Shown one piece after another: positions 26,585 to 35,235 of a stretch of 64,000 nucleotides of DNA. The DNA comes from Aggregatilinea lenta (GTDB lineage: Bacteria; Chloroflexota; Anaerolineae; Aggregatilineales; Aggregatilineaceae). The DNA lies in the NCBI RefSeq assembly GCF_003569045.1, contig NZ_BFCB01000004.1:174254-238253 (forward strand). The letters are read 5' to 3'. Position numbers and translations under genes: made by a program. How positions within the stretch are numbered: position 1 is the first letter of the stretch; each line of letters starts with the position of its first letter. The notes under the pieces were generated by a model. The model ran no database searches and was not told the DNA's origin. It worked only from the letters and a program-made list of their open reading frames with translations.

Positions 26585-27664
26585 ATGCCACGCATTATTG
26601 ATGTCGTCGATCATACCAACGTTATGGATGACGAACTGGTCTACCGCGAGCCGCAGGGTGGCAGCGGCGACTTCCGCATGGGGTCGCAGGTCATCGTGCA
26701 GGAGAGCCAGGTGGCGATCTTCGTGCGCCAGGGCCAGGTGCTCGACGCGCTGGGGCCGGGGTCGCACACGCTGACCACCGGCAACCTGCCGATCCTGTCC
26801 GGCCTGATCGGGCTGGCGACCAGCGGGCGCACGCCGTTCACCGCCGACCTGTACTTCGTCAACCTGAAGGATCTGCCGCAGGTCCCGTGGGGCACCAACC
26901 CGCCCATCGTGCTCGAAACGCCGGGCAAGGGCGTCGGTGTGGTGCTGCTGATCACGCACGGCGTGATCGACATCGGCGTGGAAGACCCGATGCGCTTCAT
27001 GAAGCAGTACGCGGTCGGCAAGCCGATCCTGCGCCTGGGCGACATCCGAGACCGCATCCAGTCGATGCTGCTGGGCGAGCTGGCCGGGCTGCTGTCGTCG
27101 TCGGGCGCGCAGAGTATCATGGACGCCAACCGTCTGCTGGGCGACCTGGAAGGCGCGGCCCTGGCGCGGCTGAACGAGCAGTTCGCGCAGATCGGCATGC
27201 GGATCAAGGCGTTTGAGGCGAAGCCGTTCACGGCCAAGGACGTGCCGACCGACGAGCTGCGCAACTACGTGGACATTGACACGTGGGAGCGCATCAAGCG
27301 GCTGGACGTGGCGAACGCGGCGGCGGGTAATCCCGGCGCGGGCGGCAGCCTGGCGGGCGCCGGTGTGGGTCTGGGCGTCGGGCAGAGCCTGGGCGCGGCG
27401 ATGAACCCGGAGCAGGCCGCGCTGCAACAGCAGCAGCAAATGATGATGAACCAGATGATGATGCAGATGATGCAGAACAACCAGCAGGGCGGTGCGCAAG
27501 CGCCACAGCAGGCCGCCGCGCCCGCCGTGCCACAGACGGTGGAGGAGATCCGCGCCTATCTGGACCAGCTCGACATGAAGCTGGCATCGGGCGAGCTGTC
27601 CGAGTCGATGTACGACAAGCTGTCGCAGAAGTGGGAAGCGCGGCTGAAGGATCTGGGCGGGTAA
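26585..27664 (+). CDS. SPFH-domain protein with C-terminal SHOCT-like tail (YdjI-like)
   Basis: The 359-residue protein has an SPFH/virion-core-like domain (about 20-240; SQVIVQESQVAIFVRQGQ, then LGPGSHTLTT), a Gly/Ala-rich segment, a striking Gln/Met-rich tract (about 278-305, many consecutive QQQ and MM), and a final short helical domain (about 318-358) like SHOCT/short C-terminal domains. The organisation matches Bacillus YdjI, which recruits partners during membrane stress. No transmembrane helix is present, so it is probably cytoplasmic or peripheral. It follows the coiled-coil gene and ends at a strong terminator. Confidence 0.82.
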   Translation: MPRIIDVVDHTNVMDDELVYREPQGGSGDFRMGSQVIVQESQVAIFVRQGQVLDALGPGSHTLTTGNLPILSGLIGLATSGRTPFTADLYFVNLKDLPQVPWGTNPPIVLETPGKGVGVVLLITHGVIDIGVEDPMRFMKQYAVGKPILRLGDIRDRIQSMLLGELAGLLSSSGAQSIMDANRLLGDLEGAALARLNEQFAQIGMRIKAFEAKPFTAKDVPTDELRNYVDIDTWERIKRLDVANAAAGNPGAGGSLAGAGVGLGVGQSLGAAMNPEQAALQQQQQMMMNQMMMQMMQNNQQGGAQAPQQAAAPAVPQTVEEIRAYLDQLDMKLASGELSESMYDKLSQKWEARLKDLGG

Positions 27665-27695
27665 GCGCACAGCCCAACGCTCAACTGGCTGAACG

Positions 27696-27732
27696 ACGGA
27701 GGGACGGTCTGCGGACGGTCCCTCCGTTTTTT
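27696..27732 (+). terminator. Intrinsic terminator after the SPFH gene
   Basis: ACGGAGGGAC/GTCCCTCCGT stem (10 bp) followed by a run of six T. It touches the last bases of the convergent glycosyltransferase gene. Confidence 0.85.
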
Positions 27733-29596
27733 ATTGCACCGGGAAATGCACGGTCGCCAGGGGCAGCGTGTCGCCAAGTGAATCGCCGTGCGGCCCCGCG
27801 ACGGGCACGCGTTCGCCGGTGGCCGGGTCGTAGACGCCGATTTCCAGCGTGTAGTCGCCGGGCGGCAGGTCTTCGGTGGCATCCGCCAGCAGCGTGTATG
27901 GATCGCGCAGCAGGGCATTGGGGTCCCAAGTTGTCGTACCGGGCGCGCGGTCGTCTTGCGCCCAGATAGGCGAGCCGTCTGGGGCGCGGCGCGGTGAGGT
28001 GAGGTGCACGAATACCTTGTAGTCGATCTGCGTTTGCGCCAGCGGCAGCCAGTACAAGGACAGCGTTATGGCGGGCGAGGCGGCGCTGGGGCCGTGCAGC
28101 GTATAGCCGACGAGGTGCGCGAAGTCCCCGAAGGTCGCACCCACCGCATGCGCGATGTCGTCCGTGCTGACCTCACGCGTGGCGTAGTAGGTGATGGGGA
28201 ATCCGCCGATGGTGTAGCGCGCAAGGCGCTGGTACTGCTCGTCCAACACACGCATGGCGTCCGGCGGATCGCCCACCAGCCAGATCGCGTCGCGCCAGAG
28301 TTCTGCATCGAGCGTGTCCGCCGGATCGCTGCCCGGCTCCAGGCTGATCTCGGCAGCGGGACCGTCCGTGTAGTAATAGCGGAAGGTGGGATCGGGCGCG
28401 GGGAACACGATCAAGTTCGTTGGCCCGGCACGCTCCATGAAAAACGCCGCGAGCGTGGGCCAGTCAGGGGCTTTGGGCGTATCGCCGCGATAGTAGCGCG
28501 CGAGCGTATCCGCGCCGGGCACGACCAGCAGCGCGACCAGCGCGACGCGGGCGAGCCAAATCGCAGGGCGGGGCAGGCGGCTAGAGTCAATGGGGGCGGT
28601 CAGGGCGCGGGCGGTCAGGAGCAGCAGCGCGGGAATGACGGCGATCAGGTAGCGCGGATTGAACACGCTCATACGCGTGGCGACGATCAACAGAAAGACG
28701 GTCGGCAGTACGATCCAGACCGACAGCCAGAGTGGGGTACGGCTCCGGCGCGCGTCGTGGGCCAGCAGCAGCGCGACGAGCGCGATCCAGCTCAGCGGCA
28801 CGATCGCGTTCCACGGCGCGCTGAGCGCATCGCCTACCAGGAGCGTGGGGAGGAACGTCGTCAGCACGGCGGCGGGGTCGGCGCGGTCGAGCGTGCCGGA
28901 GTAGCCGCTGCCCGACAGCCAGTAGAGCTGCACGAGCCACGGCACGAGCAGCACACCGAGCGCGATCCCCGCGATCCCCGTGCGCCGCCAGACGTCTCGG
29001 TGGGAACGGGTCAGCAGCAGGAACAGGATCTGGACCGGCAGCAAAAACGCTTCGAGGAAAAAGGTGTAGAGCGCGAGCGCCTGCGCCGCGACGTAAAACG
29101 CCCAGCGACGCGGTTGGCTCGAGGCGGCGGCGCGCACAAACAGCAGCATCGCCAGCGGACTCAGCCCGGCCCACAGCGCGTAGTTGCGTGCGTCCTGCGC
29201 GTGCCAGATCAGGAAGGGGTGGATCGCCCACAGCAGGGCGGCCAGGGTTGCCGCGCGATCATCATGGAACAGCCACCGCGCCAGCGCCCACATGCCTGCG
29301 ACACCGAGCAGATTGCCGAGCAGTGGCAGCAAACGCATGGCGAACTCGCTGCTGCCCGCGATTTGGTTCCAGGCCCAGAACGCGCCGAAGGTCCCGAACG
29401 GGTGCGGCTCGCGGTGGCTCAGCGGCGTGTCCGCGCCGAGCGGATCCGCGCCCAGGGGATCGGCGGCCCAGTAGCGCACGGCGAACGCCTCGTCGCCGCG
29501 CAGCGGGCTGGCACCCAGGTGATCGATGCGCAGGGCGAAAGCCAGCCCGCACACCAGCACGAAGAACGCCAGCCGCCGGGACGCCGATCTGCTCAT
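27731..29596 (-). CDS. GT-C family membrane glycosyltransferase (ArnT/PMT-like)
   Basis: The 621-residue protein has about 10-12 membrane helices in its first 400 residues and a soluble C-terminal beta-rich domain. An acidic motif (LRGDEAF, about 33-39) in the first extracytoplasmic loop matches the catalytic Asp/Glu of GT-C enzymes that use polyprenyl-phosphate sugars. A direct repeat DPLGADPLGAD occurs just after it. It likely transfers a sugar to a lipid, protein or polysaccharide on the outer face of the membrane. It starts 10 bp after the NERD-domain gene, so both are one transcript. The ribosome-binding site is weak, suggesting coupled translation. Confidence 0.8.
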   Translation of the reverse strand: MSRSASRRLAFFVLVCGLAFALRIDHLGASPLRGDEAFAVRYWAADPLGADPLGADTPLSHREPHPFGTFGAFWAWNQIAGSSEFAMRLLPLLGNLLGVAGMWALARWLFHDDRAATLAALLWAIHPFLIWHAQDARNYALWAGLSPLAMLLFVRAAASSQPRRWAFYVAAQALALYTFFLEAFLLPVQILFLLLTRSHRDVWRRTGIAGIALGVLLVPWLVQLYWLSGSGYSGTLDRADPAAVLTTFLPTLLVGDALSAPWNAIVPLSWIALVALLLAHDARRSRTPLWLSVWIVLPTVFLLIVATRMSVFNPRYLIAVIPALLLLTARALTAPIDSSRLPRPAIWLARVALVALLVVPGADTLARYYRGDTPKAPDWPTLAAFFMERAGPTNLIVFPAPDPTFRYYYTDGPAAEISLEPGSDPADTLDAELWRDAIWLVGDPPDAMRVLDEQYQRLARYTIGGFPITYYATREVSTDDIAHAVGATFGDFAHLVGYTLHGPSAASPAITLSLYWLPLAQTQIDYKVFVHLTSPRRAPDGSPIWAQDDRAPGTTTWDPNALLRDPYTLLADATEDLPPGDYTLEIGVYDPATGERVPVAGPHGDSLGDTLPLATVHFPVQ

Positions 29597-29606
29597 GGCG
29601 GGCCGG

Positions 29607-30737
29607 TTACTGCTTTTGCAGGCGGGTGTCGACCGACATTAGCCACGCGAGGTCCTTCTTGCGCAGGCCGTACCAGTCTCCCTTTTGGCGCTGGCGGGCG
29701 AACTTCTTGTACAGGAAGGACTCGAGCGCTTCGGCGTCGTCCACCTGAATCGTGCGCAGCAGCTCCGCCGGTTGGGGCGACTGTTCCTGAAGCGTTTCCA
29801 GGTGCTCGTCCAGGCTGCTGGTCACGGCGTCGATGTTCACGAGCTGGCCCGCCTGCACGATGGCGACTGTGCCGTCGAGTGCGGTGCCGTCTTCGGCAGG
29901 CGCGAAGCGGGCGACGAAGTCCGCATCGGTTTCGACCGGGATGTCCTCAGCGACGGGCATCTCGACGTCGTCTTCGTCCTCGATCTCGTCCATGTCGGCG
30001 CCCGCCAGCTCCTGGCGCGTCAAGAGACCATACGCCTGATCGATGCGATCCATTTGCTCGACGGAGAGGGTGGGGCGATCCACGCTTTTCTGCTCGCGCA
30101 GGAACTGGCGCAGCGACGGCTTCTTTTTGGGATCGCCGTAGACGACGGGGAGGTCCGGATCTTCCGCCTCGACGCGCGCCTTGGCATTGATAAACACGAC
30201 GACCGGCTGAACCGTGACGCCGGAATCGGGCGCGAGCTTGTCGATCACACGCTGAACCTGCTGCGCTTCGTATGTAGCCTCGCGGAACGGATCGCCGAGC
30301 AGGTCCTGGCGCATGTAACCCATCAGGCGGTTTATCATGCCGCCGTCGCCGGACCACTTCTTGCCGGAGACGCGATAGCTCTTTTCTTGCCAGACGGTGT
30401 GCAGCAGGAACACGCCTTCCGGTCCGACCAGCACGTGATGGGCCGGGAGCAGGTAGTTAAAGAGCGTGTAGCGGGACCCCAACCCCTTGAGCGCTTCCTG
30501 AAGCGCCTTCGCCGGGCGCGGCTCGCGGATCCACTGGTTTGCCATGCGGACCGAGGTAATCGTCATGAGCAGCAGGGTGGGCAGCAGCAAGCAGCTCAGG
30601 CTGCTGGCGCTGGACGAGGCCGGGTTCGACCACGTGTAAAAGAAGCCGAGCGCCATACCGCCCAGGCTGGCAAAAAACAGGACGTGCGAGATGGTGCGAT
30701 TCCGCTTGAGAAGCGCCTCATTGGTGACAACGCGCAT
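29607..30737 (-). CDS. Membrane-anchored NERD-domain protein with degenerate GIY-YIG-like C-terminus
   Basis: The 376-residue protein has two N-terminal membrane helices (about 16-60), a NERD domain (about 80-215; GSRYTLFNYLLPAHHVLVGPE then VFLLHTV), an acidic linker (about 255-275, EIEDEDDVEMPV) and a C-terminal segment (about 289-366) that aligns with T5orf172/MUG113-type GIY-YIG domains: LQEQSPQPAELLRTIQVDD, then AEALESFLYKKFARQRQKGDW. The positions of the catalytic tyrosines (GYVY, YKIG) are replaced by TVA and VNID, while the Glu at about 339 remains. So it keeps the fold but probably not nuclease activity. NERD activity itself is predicted, not proven. It is co-transcribed with the GT-C gene. 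Confidence 0.7.
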   Translation of the reverse strand: MRVVTNEALLKRNRTISHVLFFASLGGMALGFFYTWSNPASSSASSLSCLLLPTLLLMTITSVRMANQWIREPRPAKALQEALKGLGSRYTLFNYLLPAHHVLVGPEGVFLLHTVWQEKSYRVSGKKWSGDGGMINRLMGYMRQDLLGDPFREATYEAQQVQRVIDKLAPDSGVTVQPVVVFINAKARVEAEDPDLPVVYGDPKKKPSLRQFLREQKSVDRPTLSVEQMDRIDQAYGLLTRQELAGADMDEIEDEDDVEMPVAEDIPVETDADFVARFAPAEDGTALDGTVAIVQAGQLVNIDAVTSSLDEHLETLQEQSPQPAELLRTIQVDDAEALESFLYKKFARQRQKGDWYGLRKKDLAWLMSVDTRLQKQ

Positions 30738-30884
30738 GGTGCATCAGTGCCTTTCTGTTGGTGCAGGTGTGTTTGGCCTGTGATTCCGGGGAATGGTAAC
30801 ACAGATTGGGCAAAGCGGTTAGGGTTTGGCGGTGAGATGGTCGTAGATGATAGATGAGGCGAGGGTGGTGAACTGGGGATGGGC

Positions 30885-30893
30885 TGGTATAAT
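30885..30893 (+). promoter_or_regulatory. Extended -10 promoter element
   Basis: TGGTATAAT fits an extended -10 (TGnTATAAT) about 70 bases upstream of the zinc-ribbon LysM gene. No good -35 is seen. Confidence 0.5.
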
Positions 30894-30962
30894 TCGCAAC
30901 GCCAATCGCCCGGTGGAGGTCGCCTGGTGGCGGCCCGGCAGCCGGGAGAGTGCCAGCCTGTT

Positions 30963-32402
30963 ATGAGTGAACGCAAAGCAACCCAAGTCTGCACGATTTG
31001 CGGCTCCACCCAGCCGCTTTCCGCCCGCCGTTGTGGTATCTGCGGCGCGGTGCTTTCCGGGCAAGCGGCAACCAGGATTTCGGACACCGCGCACGAGGCC
31101 GCTCCGGCAGGGCGGACCTCTGCGCCGCGTTACGATCCGGCAGCGGGGGACGACGACCTGTATGCGGGCGAGCTGGCGAGCCGCTTCCGGCGGCTGGCGC
31201 TGCTGAGTCTGGCGATCCTGGTGCTGGTGGGGGCGGGGGCCGCCGTGCTGCTGCTCGATCCGTTTGGCGGCGACGACGGTGCGAACGTCCAGACGGAGCC
31301 GCTGGCGAGCCAGCCCACCGCGCCACCGACAGCCACACCGCGCGCCAACGCAGGCGGCGCGACTACCGAGGTCGATGACAGCGCAGCGGACGTGACATTC
31401 TCGACGCCGACGGCGGGCATGGTGATGGAGTTCCCTACCGTGACGCCCGCGCCCGCCACGCCGACCGATTCCCCGACGCCCGGCCCCTGCATGCAAACCG
31501 CGCAAACCGGCGACACGATCTACGCGATGGCGTCCCGCTGCGGGCACCGCGATCTGTCGATCGTGGATCTCATCCTTGAGACGAACGACATGACCAGCCC
31601 GGAGGAGCTACAGATCGGGCAGGAGCTTGAGATTCCGTGGCCGACGCCGACGCCGGGCGGTCCCACGACCGAGCCGGACGGCGATGCTTCCGCGGATCTG
31701 CCCTCAGATGGCGCGGACGCGAGCACCGACACCACCAGCTACGATGCGGGCGGCGATTCCGGCACGCCGAGCAACCTGGCAACTTACGCACTGATGGAAC
31801 CGACGCTGCGGCCCGGCCTGGCGTGGCACACGGTTCAGGCGGGCGAAGACATTCTGACTATCGCACGCGAATACGGCACGGATATCGAAACGCTGTCCAA
31901 GATCAACCCGGAAATCGCGTTTTTGCAGTGCGACTATGGCTCCCCGACTGGGGGCGAGCTGTGCAGCGTGATCATCAGCATCGGGCAGCAGGTCCGCGTG
32001 CCGGTGCCGATGCCGACTGCGACGTGGACACCCTCGCCGGTCGGCACGCGCACGCCGACCCCGACGCCAACCGCGACTTTCAACGCGCCGTATCTCGTTT
32101 CGCCTGCCGACGAGGCGCAGTTTAACGCGGACCAGATCGTCACGGTGCGCTGGGGCGGGACCGGATCGCTGGGGCCGGACGAGCGCTACATCGTGTATGT
32201 GCGTGATGTAGACACCGGGCAAGAGTATGTGGCGACGGTGACGGAGACTTCGTATATTCTGCCGGGCGGATGGCAGCCGTCGGACAGGCACACACACGAG
32301 TTCGAGTGGTCAGTCGCCGTCGGCACCGTGGACGCGCAGAACCAGATCAGCAATGAGAATCATCCCGCCGAGCCGCGTACGTTTACGTGGGACAGTCGAT
32401 AG
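30963..32402 (+). CDS. Zinc-ribbon, single-span membrane protein with two extracellular LysM-like domains
   Basis: The 479-residue product begins with a four-cysteine zinc ribbon (CTICG at about 11-15, CGICG at about 27-31), has one membrane helix (about 79-102), then a Pro/Thr stalk, a divergent LysM-like domain with extra Cys residues (about 180-225), a second one (about 295-345; HTVQAGEDILTIAREYG), another Thr/Pro linker and a C-terminal fibronectin/Ig-like beta domain (about 375-479). The topology would put the zinc ribbon inside and LysM outside. I chose ATG 30963 because it starts just before the ribbon; the ribosome-binding site (GGGAGAG) is rather far. It is paralogous to the next gene. 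Confidence 0.72.
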   Translation: MSERKATQVCTICGSTQPLSARRCGICGAVLSGQAATRISDTAHEAAPAGRTSAPRYDPAAGDDDLYAGELASRFRRLALLSLAILVLVGAGAAVLLLDPFGGDDGANVQTEPLASQPTAPPTATPRANAGGATTEVDDSAADVTFSTPTAGMVMEFPTVTPAPATPTDSPTPGPCMQTAQTGDTIYAMASRCGHRDLSIVDLILETNDMTSPEELQIGQELEIPWPTPTPGGPTTEPDGDASADLPSDGADASTDTTSYDAGGDSGTPSNLATYALMEPTLRPGLAWHTVQAGEDILTIAREYGTDIETLSKINPEIAFLQCDYGSPTGGELCSVIISIGQQVRVPVPMPTATWTPSPVGTRTPTPTPTATFNAPYLVSPADEAQFNADQIVTVRWGGTGSLGPDERYIVYVRDVDTGQEYVATVTETSYILPGGWQPSDRHTHEFEWSVAVGTVDAQNQISNENHPAEPRTFTWDSR

Positions 32403-32455
32403 ACGGCGGCTCGACGATCAGAGTGGGGGGTTGAGCGGACTTAGTGAGAGGAACC

Positions 32456-33583
32456 ATGACGATGTCTCGTATGTGGCTTATCACGCCGGTGCTGCTGCTG
32501 GCGCTGCTGCTCGCCGCGTGCGGCGATGATGATGAACAGCCCAACCGCGCTTCACCGACGCCGCCCCCACCGGCCAGCCCAACCGTGATCGCCGCCGCGC
32601 CGACCCAGACGCCCGGCGGCCCGACGCGCAGCCCGTCGCCCACGCTGCCGCCAACCATCACCGCGACCGGCACATCCGAACCGCTGCCCGCGACCGAAAC
32701 CCCGCTGCCGACCGATACGCCCGGCCCGTACGAATATACGGTGCAGACGGGCGACGACTGCGTGGGCATCGCGTACCAGTTTGGACACAGCAGCCTGGAC
32801 GTGATTGCGCTCATCGCACAGATGAACGAGTTGGCGCGCCCGTGCGTGCTGCCGGGGCCGGGCACCACAATCCTGGTGCCCCGTCCGACGCTGACGCCGA
32901 CTGAGATGGGCGCGGATATGACGCAAACGGCGATTGCCACCAGCGCACCGCCGATGGTCACGCGGGAAGCGCCGAGCATCTTCGCCACGACGTCGTACAC
33001 GGTGCAGGAAGGCGATACGCTGATGAGCGTCGCCATCGGTAACGACACGACGATGCGCACAATCTGTGACCTGAACCAGAAGCCCGACGCGAACCCGAAC
33101 GGCATCGACTGCCGCACCTGCACGTGGGAGACGTCCAACTGCTGCTGCTCGCCCGCACCGGTGCTGAGCGTGGGGCAGGACCTGTATGTGCCCGCTGCCA
33201 CACCCACGCCAACCGTTACCGCGACACTGACCGGCAGCGAGACGCCGACGCCCACGCCGACACACCCCGCGCCGCAGGCCGTGTTCCCGGCGGACGGCGC
33301 GACGGTCTCCGGCTCGGTGCGGCTGTCGTGGGTCTCGACCGGCCCGCTGGCCGCCGACGAGCGCTACCGGGTAACGCTGACAGATACGGCGAGCGGCGGT
33401 ATCTTCCAGACCGACACGCGCCAGTTGTCGATTGATGTCCCGGCAGAGTATCTGCCAACGGACGGCCAGACGCACGCCTTCACGTGGCAGGTGTCCGTGA
33501 TCCGCATCGGCGAGGGCGGTGTGGCCTACCCGCTGACGACGGCTATGCCGGAGCGTTCGTTCAGTTGGACGAACGGCGGCTAG
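32456..33583 (+). CDS. LysM lipoprotein with C-terminal Ig-like domain
   Basis: The 375-residue protein has a lipoprotein signal (LLLAAC, Cys at about 22), a Pro/Thr stalk, two LysM-like domains (about 90-140, YTVQTGDDCVGIAYQFG; about 180-245, YTVQEGDTL) with cysteine-rich inserts (CRTCTW, CCCS), and a final beta domain (about 265-375). The final domain is clearly related to that of the preceding gene: both have VxPADxA, GxLxxDERYxV and HxFxWxVxV. The pair therefore arose by duplication, with the intracellular zinc ribbon and membrane helix in one replaced by a lipid anchor in the other. GAGAGG precedes the ATG at 32456. It probably binds peptidoglycan or glycan at the surface. Confidence 0.78.
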   Translation: MTMSRMWLITPVLLLALLLAACGDDDEQPNRASPTPPPPASPTVIAAAPTQTPGGPTRSPSPTLPPTITATGTSEPLPATETPLPTDTPGPYEYTVQTGDDCVGIAYQFGHSSLDVIALIAQMNELARPCVLPGPGTTILVPRPTLTPTEMGADMTQTAIATSAPPMVTREAPSIFATTSYTVQEGDTLMSVAIGNDTTMRTICDLNQKPDANPNGIDCRTCTWETSNCCCSPAPVLSVGQDLYVPAATPTPTVTATLTGSETPTPTPTHPAPQAVFPADGATVSGSVRLSWVSTGPLAADERYRVTLTDTASGGIFQTDTRQLSIDVPAEYLPTDGQTHAFTWQVSVIRIGEGGVAYPLTTAMPERSFSWTNGG

Positions 33584-33613
33584 CTCGTCGAGCGACACAA
33601 GGCATGTGAAACC

Positions 33614-33655
33614 AAAACTGACCGGATGCAGAACGCAGCCCGGTCAGTTTTTTTT
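33614..33655. terminator. Strong intrinsic terminator
   Basis: AAAACTGACCGG/CCGGTCAGTTTT 12-bp perfect stem, loop 14 bases, followed by eight T on the plus strand. The leading AAAA also allows minus-strand termination of the convergent lipoprotein gene. Confidence 0.88.
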
Positions 33656-33680
33656 GATGTGCGGTGCGGTCGAGCGCGGG

Positions 33681-34028
33681 TTATTCCCCGGCACCGGGCG
33701 TCGGCGTGGCGCTGACCAGCTCGAAGTTGGACGTCTGGCCGCTGTTAGGGACCATGATCGTGCCGCTTTTTTCCTCGCACGTCATGTCACTGTTGGAACG
33801 CCCGGCGTAGACCACCTTGTAGCGGTAGGTGACGTTGTTCTTGATCTCGATCGTGATTTCGTCGTCTTCGTCGAGGGTGTAGTCTTTGTTGCTGGCGGCG
33901 GACGTGTCGGTGATGGTGACCGTCGCGGTGCCGCATTCGGTGTGGTTGGTGAAGCTGAGCGCCGTCTGGTTAGAGCAGGCGATGAGGAGCAGGGGCAGTA
34001 ACAGCAAGAGGGCAAGGCCGCGTTTCAT
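33681..34028 (-). CDS. Small lipoprotein of unknown function
   Basis: A 115-residue protein with a lipoprotein signal (LLLIAC, Cys at about 18). The mature part is beta-rich with a paired Cys arrangement (TECGTATVTI and DMTCEEKSG) that could form a disulphide, and ends in a short Thr/Pro tail. I do not recognise a family. The ATG at 34028 is 8 bases from AGGAG and is better placed than the GTG at 34037, which would sit on top of the ribosome-binding site. It is divergent from the dehydrogenase gene. Confidence 0.65.
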   Translation of the reverse strand: MKRGLALLLLLPLLLIACSNQTALSFTNHTECGTATVTITDTSAASNKDYTLDEDDEITIEIKNNVTYRYKVVYAGRSNSDMTCEEKSGTIMVPNSGQTSNFELVSATPTPGAGE

Positions 34029-34142
34029 ACGTTTCACTCCTGTGTGGGTGCAAGCACGGAATTATAGAGGCGCACGGGACAAATGACAAGCCGCTTGCCT
34101 CACAGAGTGGTAGACTTGGTGCGTCATCAAGGAGAGGCAGGG

Positions 34143-35099
34143 ATGGACCAGAACGTGCGTGAAGCTGTATTTGACGGCACGCTGGCAGTGCAGCAGCGGC
34201 CTTATCCCGTGCCGGAACCGGACGAGGCGCTGATCCGGCTGCGGCTGGCGGGCATCTGCAACACCGACCTGGAGCTGATGCGGGGCTACCAGGGCTTCAG
34301 CGGGACGCTGGGGCACGAATTCGTGGGCGAAGTCGTCGCCGGGCCGGACACCTGGATCGGGCGGCGCGTGGTCGGTGAGATCAACATAAGCTGCGGCGCG
34401 TGCGACCTGTGCCGCCGGGGCATGCCGACGCAGTGTCGCAACCGGCGCACGCTGGGCATTCACGACTATGCTGGCGCGTTTGCAGACGTGTTCCGGCTGC
34501 CGGTGCGCAACCTGCATGCCGTGCCGGAGGGTGTGACCGACGCCGAGGCGGTGTTCGTCGAGCCGCTGGCGGCGGCGTGCCAGATCCTGGAGGCGATGCA
34601 CATCCAGCCGACCGATCGCGTGGTGCTGATCGGCGCGGGCAAGCTGGGGCTGCTGTGCGCGCAGGTGCTGCGCCTGACCGGGGCGGATCTGTCGGTAGTG
34701 GTGCGGCACGACAAGCCCGCCGCGCTGCTGGCCAGGTGGGACATCCACGCGGTGCGCGCTAACGAGCTGGAACCGCGTGCAGCGGACGTGGTGGTAGATT
34801 GTACCGGGCAGGAGACGGGCTTCGCGGCGGCGCTGGACCTCGTGCGGGCGCGCGGCACGATCGTGCTCAAGAGCACGTATCACGGTATGCCGCAGGCAGA
34901 TCTGACGCGCATCGCCGTGAGCGAGATCCGCGTGGTGGGCAGCCGGTGCGGGCCGTTCCCGACGGCGCTGCGGCTGCTGGACCAGAAACTGGTGGATGTG
35001 CGCCCCATGATCGAGGCGCGCTATCCGCTGGACGAAGCAGCGGCGGCCATCGAGCACGCCTCGCTGCCGGGTATGCTCAAGGTGCTGCTGGAGCCGTAG
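34143..35099 (+). CDS. Zinc-dependent medium-chain dehydrogenase
   Basis: The 318-residue protein belongs to the MDR alcohol/polyol dehydrogenase superfamily. It shows the catalytic zinc ligands (Cys in GICNTDLEL, His and Glu in GHEFVGE), the structural zinc site CGACDLCRRGMPTQC (C-x2-C-x2-C-x7-C), and the nucleotide-binding GAGKLG. It is shorter than the usual 340-350 residues because several loops are trimmed. The family oxidises alcohols or polyols with NAD(P)+; the substrate is not evident. The ATG at 34143 has AAGGAGAGG upstream. It is divergent from the small lipoprotein gene. Confidence 0.85.
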   Translation: MDQNVREAVFDGTLAVQQRPYPVPEPDEALIRLRLAGICNTDLELMRGYQGFSGTLGHEFVGEVVAGPDTWIGRRVVGEINISCGACDLCRRGMPTQCRNRRTLGIHDYAGAFADVFRLPVRNLHAVPEGVTDAEAVFVEPLAAACQILEAMHIQPTDRVVLIGAGKLGLLCAQVLRLTGADLSVVVRHDKPAALLARWDIHAVRANELEPRAADVVVDCTGQETGFAAALDLVRARGTIVLKSTYHGMPQADLTRIAVSEIRVVGSRCGPFPTALRLLDQKLVDVRPMIEARYPLDEAAAAIEHASLPGMLKVLLEP

Positions 35100-35136
35100 G
35101 GGAATTGGGGAGCAGGGAATAGGGATTGGGGATGAG
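35098..35136 (+). repeat. G-rich tract after a stop codon (second copy)
   Basis: Begins in the dehydrogenase stop codon and consists of GGGG/GGG runs separated by AATT, AGCA, AATA and ATT, as at 18.6 kb. Confidence 0.5.
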
Positions 35137-35195
35137 CGCGCATTGAGTGCTGCTGGTTTTCTGTCCATCCTCGGGTTGCTAGAAGACAAAGAACT

Positions 35196-35219
35196 GGGCG
35201 GAGCAAGTCCCGCCGCTAC
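35196..35219 (+). repeat. Intergenic hairpin module M2
   Basis: GGGCGGAGCAAGTCCCGCC followed by GCTACA, between convergent genes. It has no M1 module, but the G-rich tract lies upstream. Confidence 0.5.
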
Positions 35220-35235
35220 AAAACCCAATGTTGGG

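Noticed and set aside
28004..30190. Long plus-strand open frame of over 700 codons opposite the GT-C and NERD genes
   Set aside because: It is composed of Arg/Gln/Gly-rich, low-complexity protein and runs antisense to two genes with clear domains; a GC-rich shadow.
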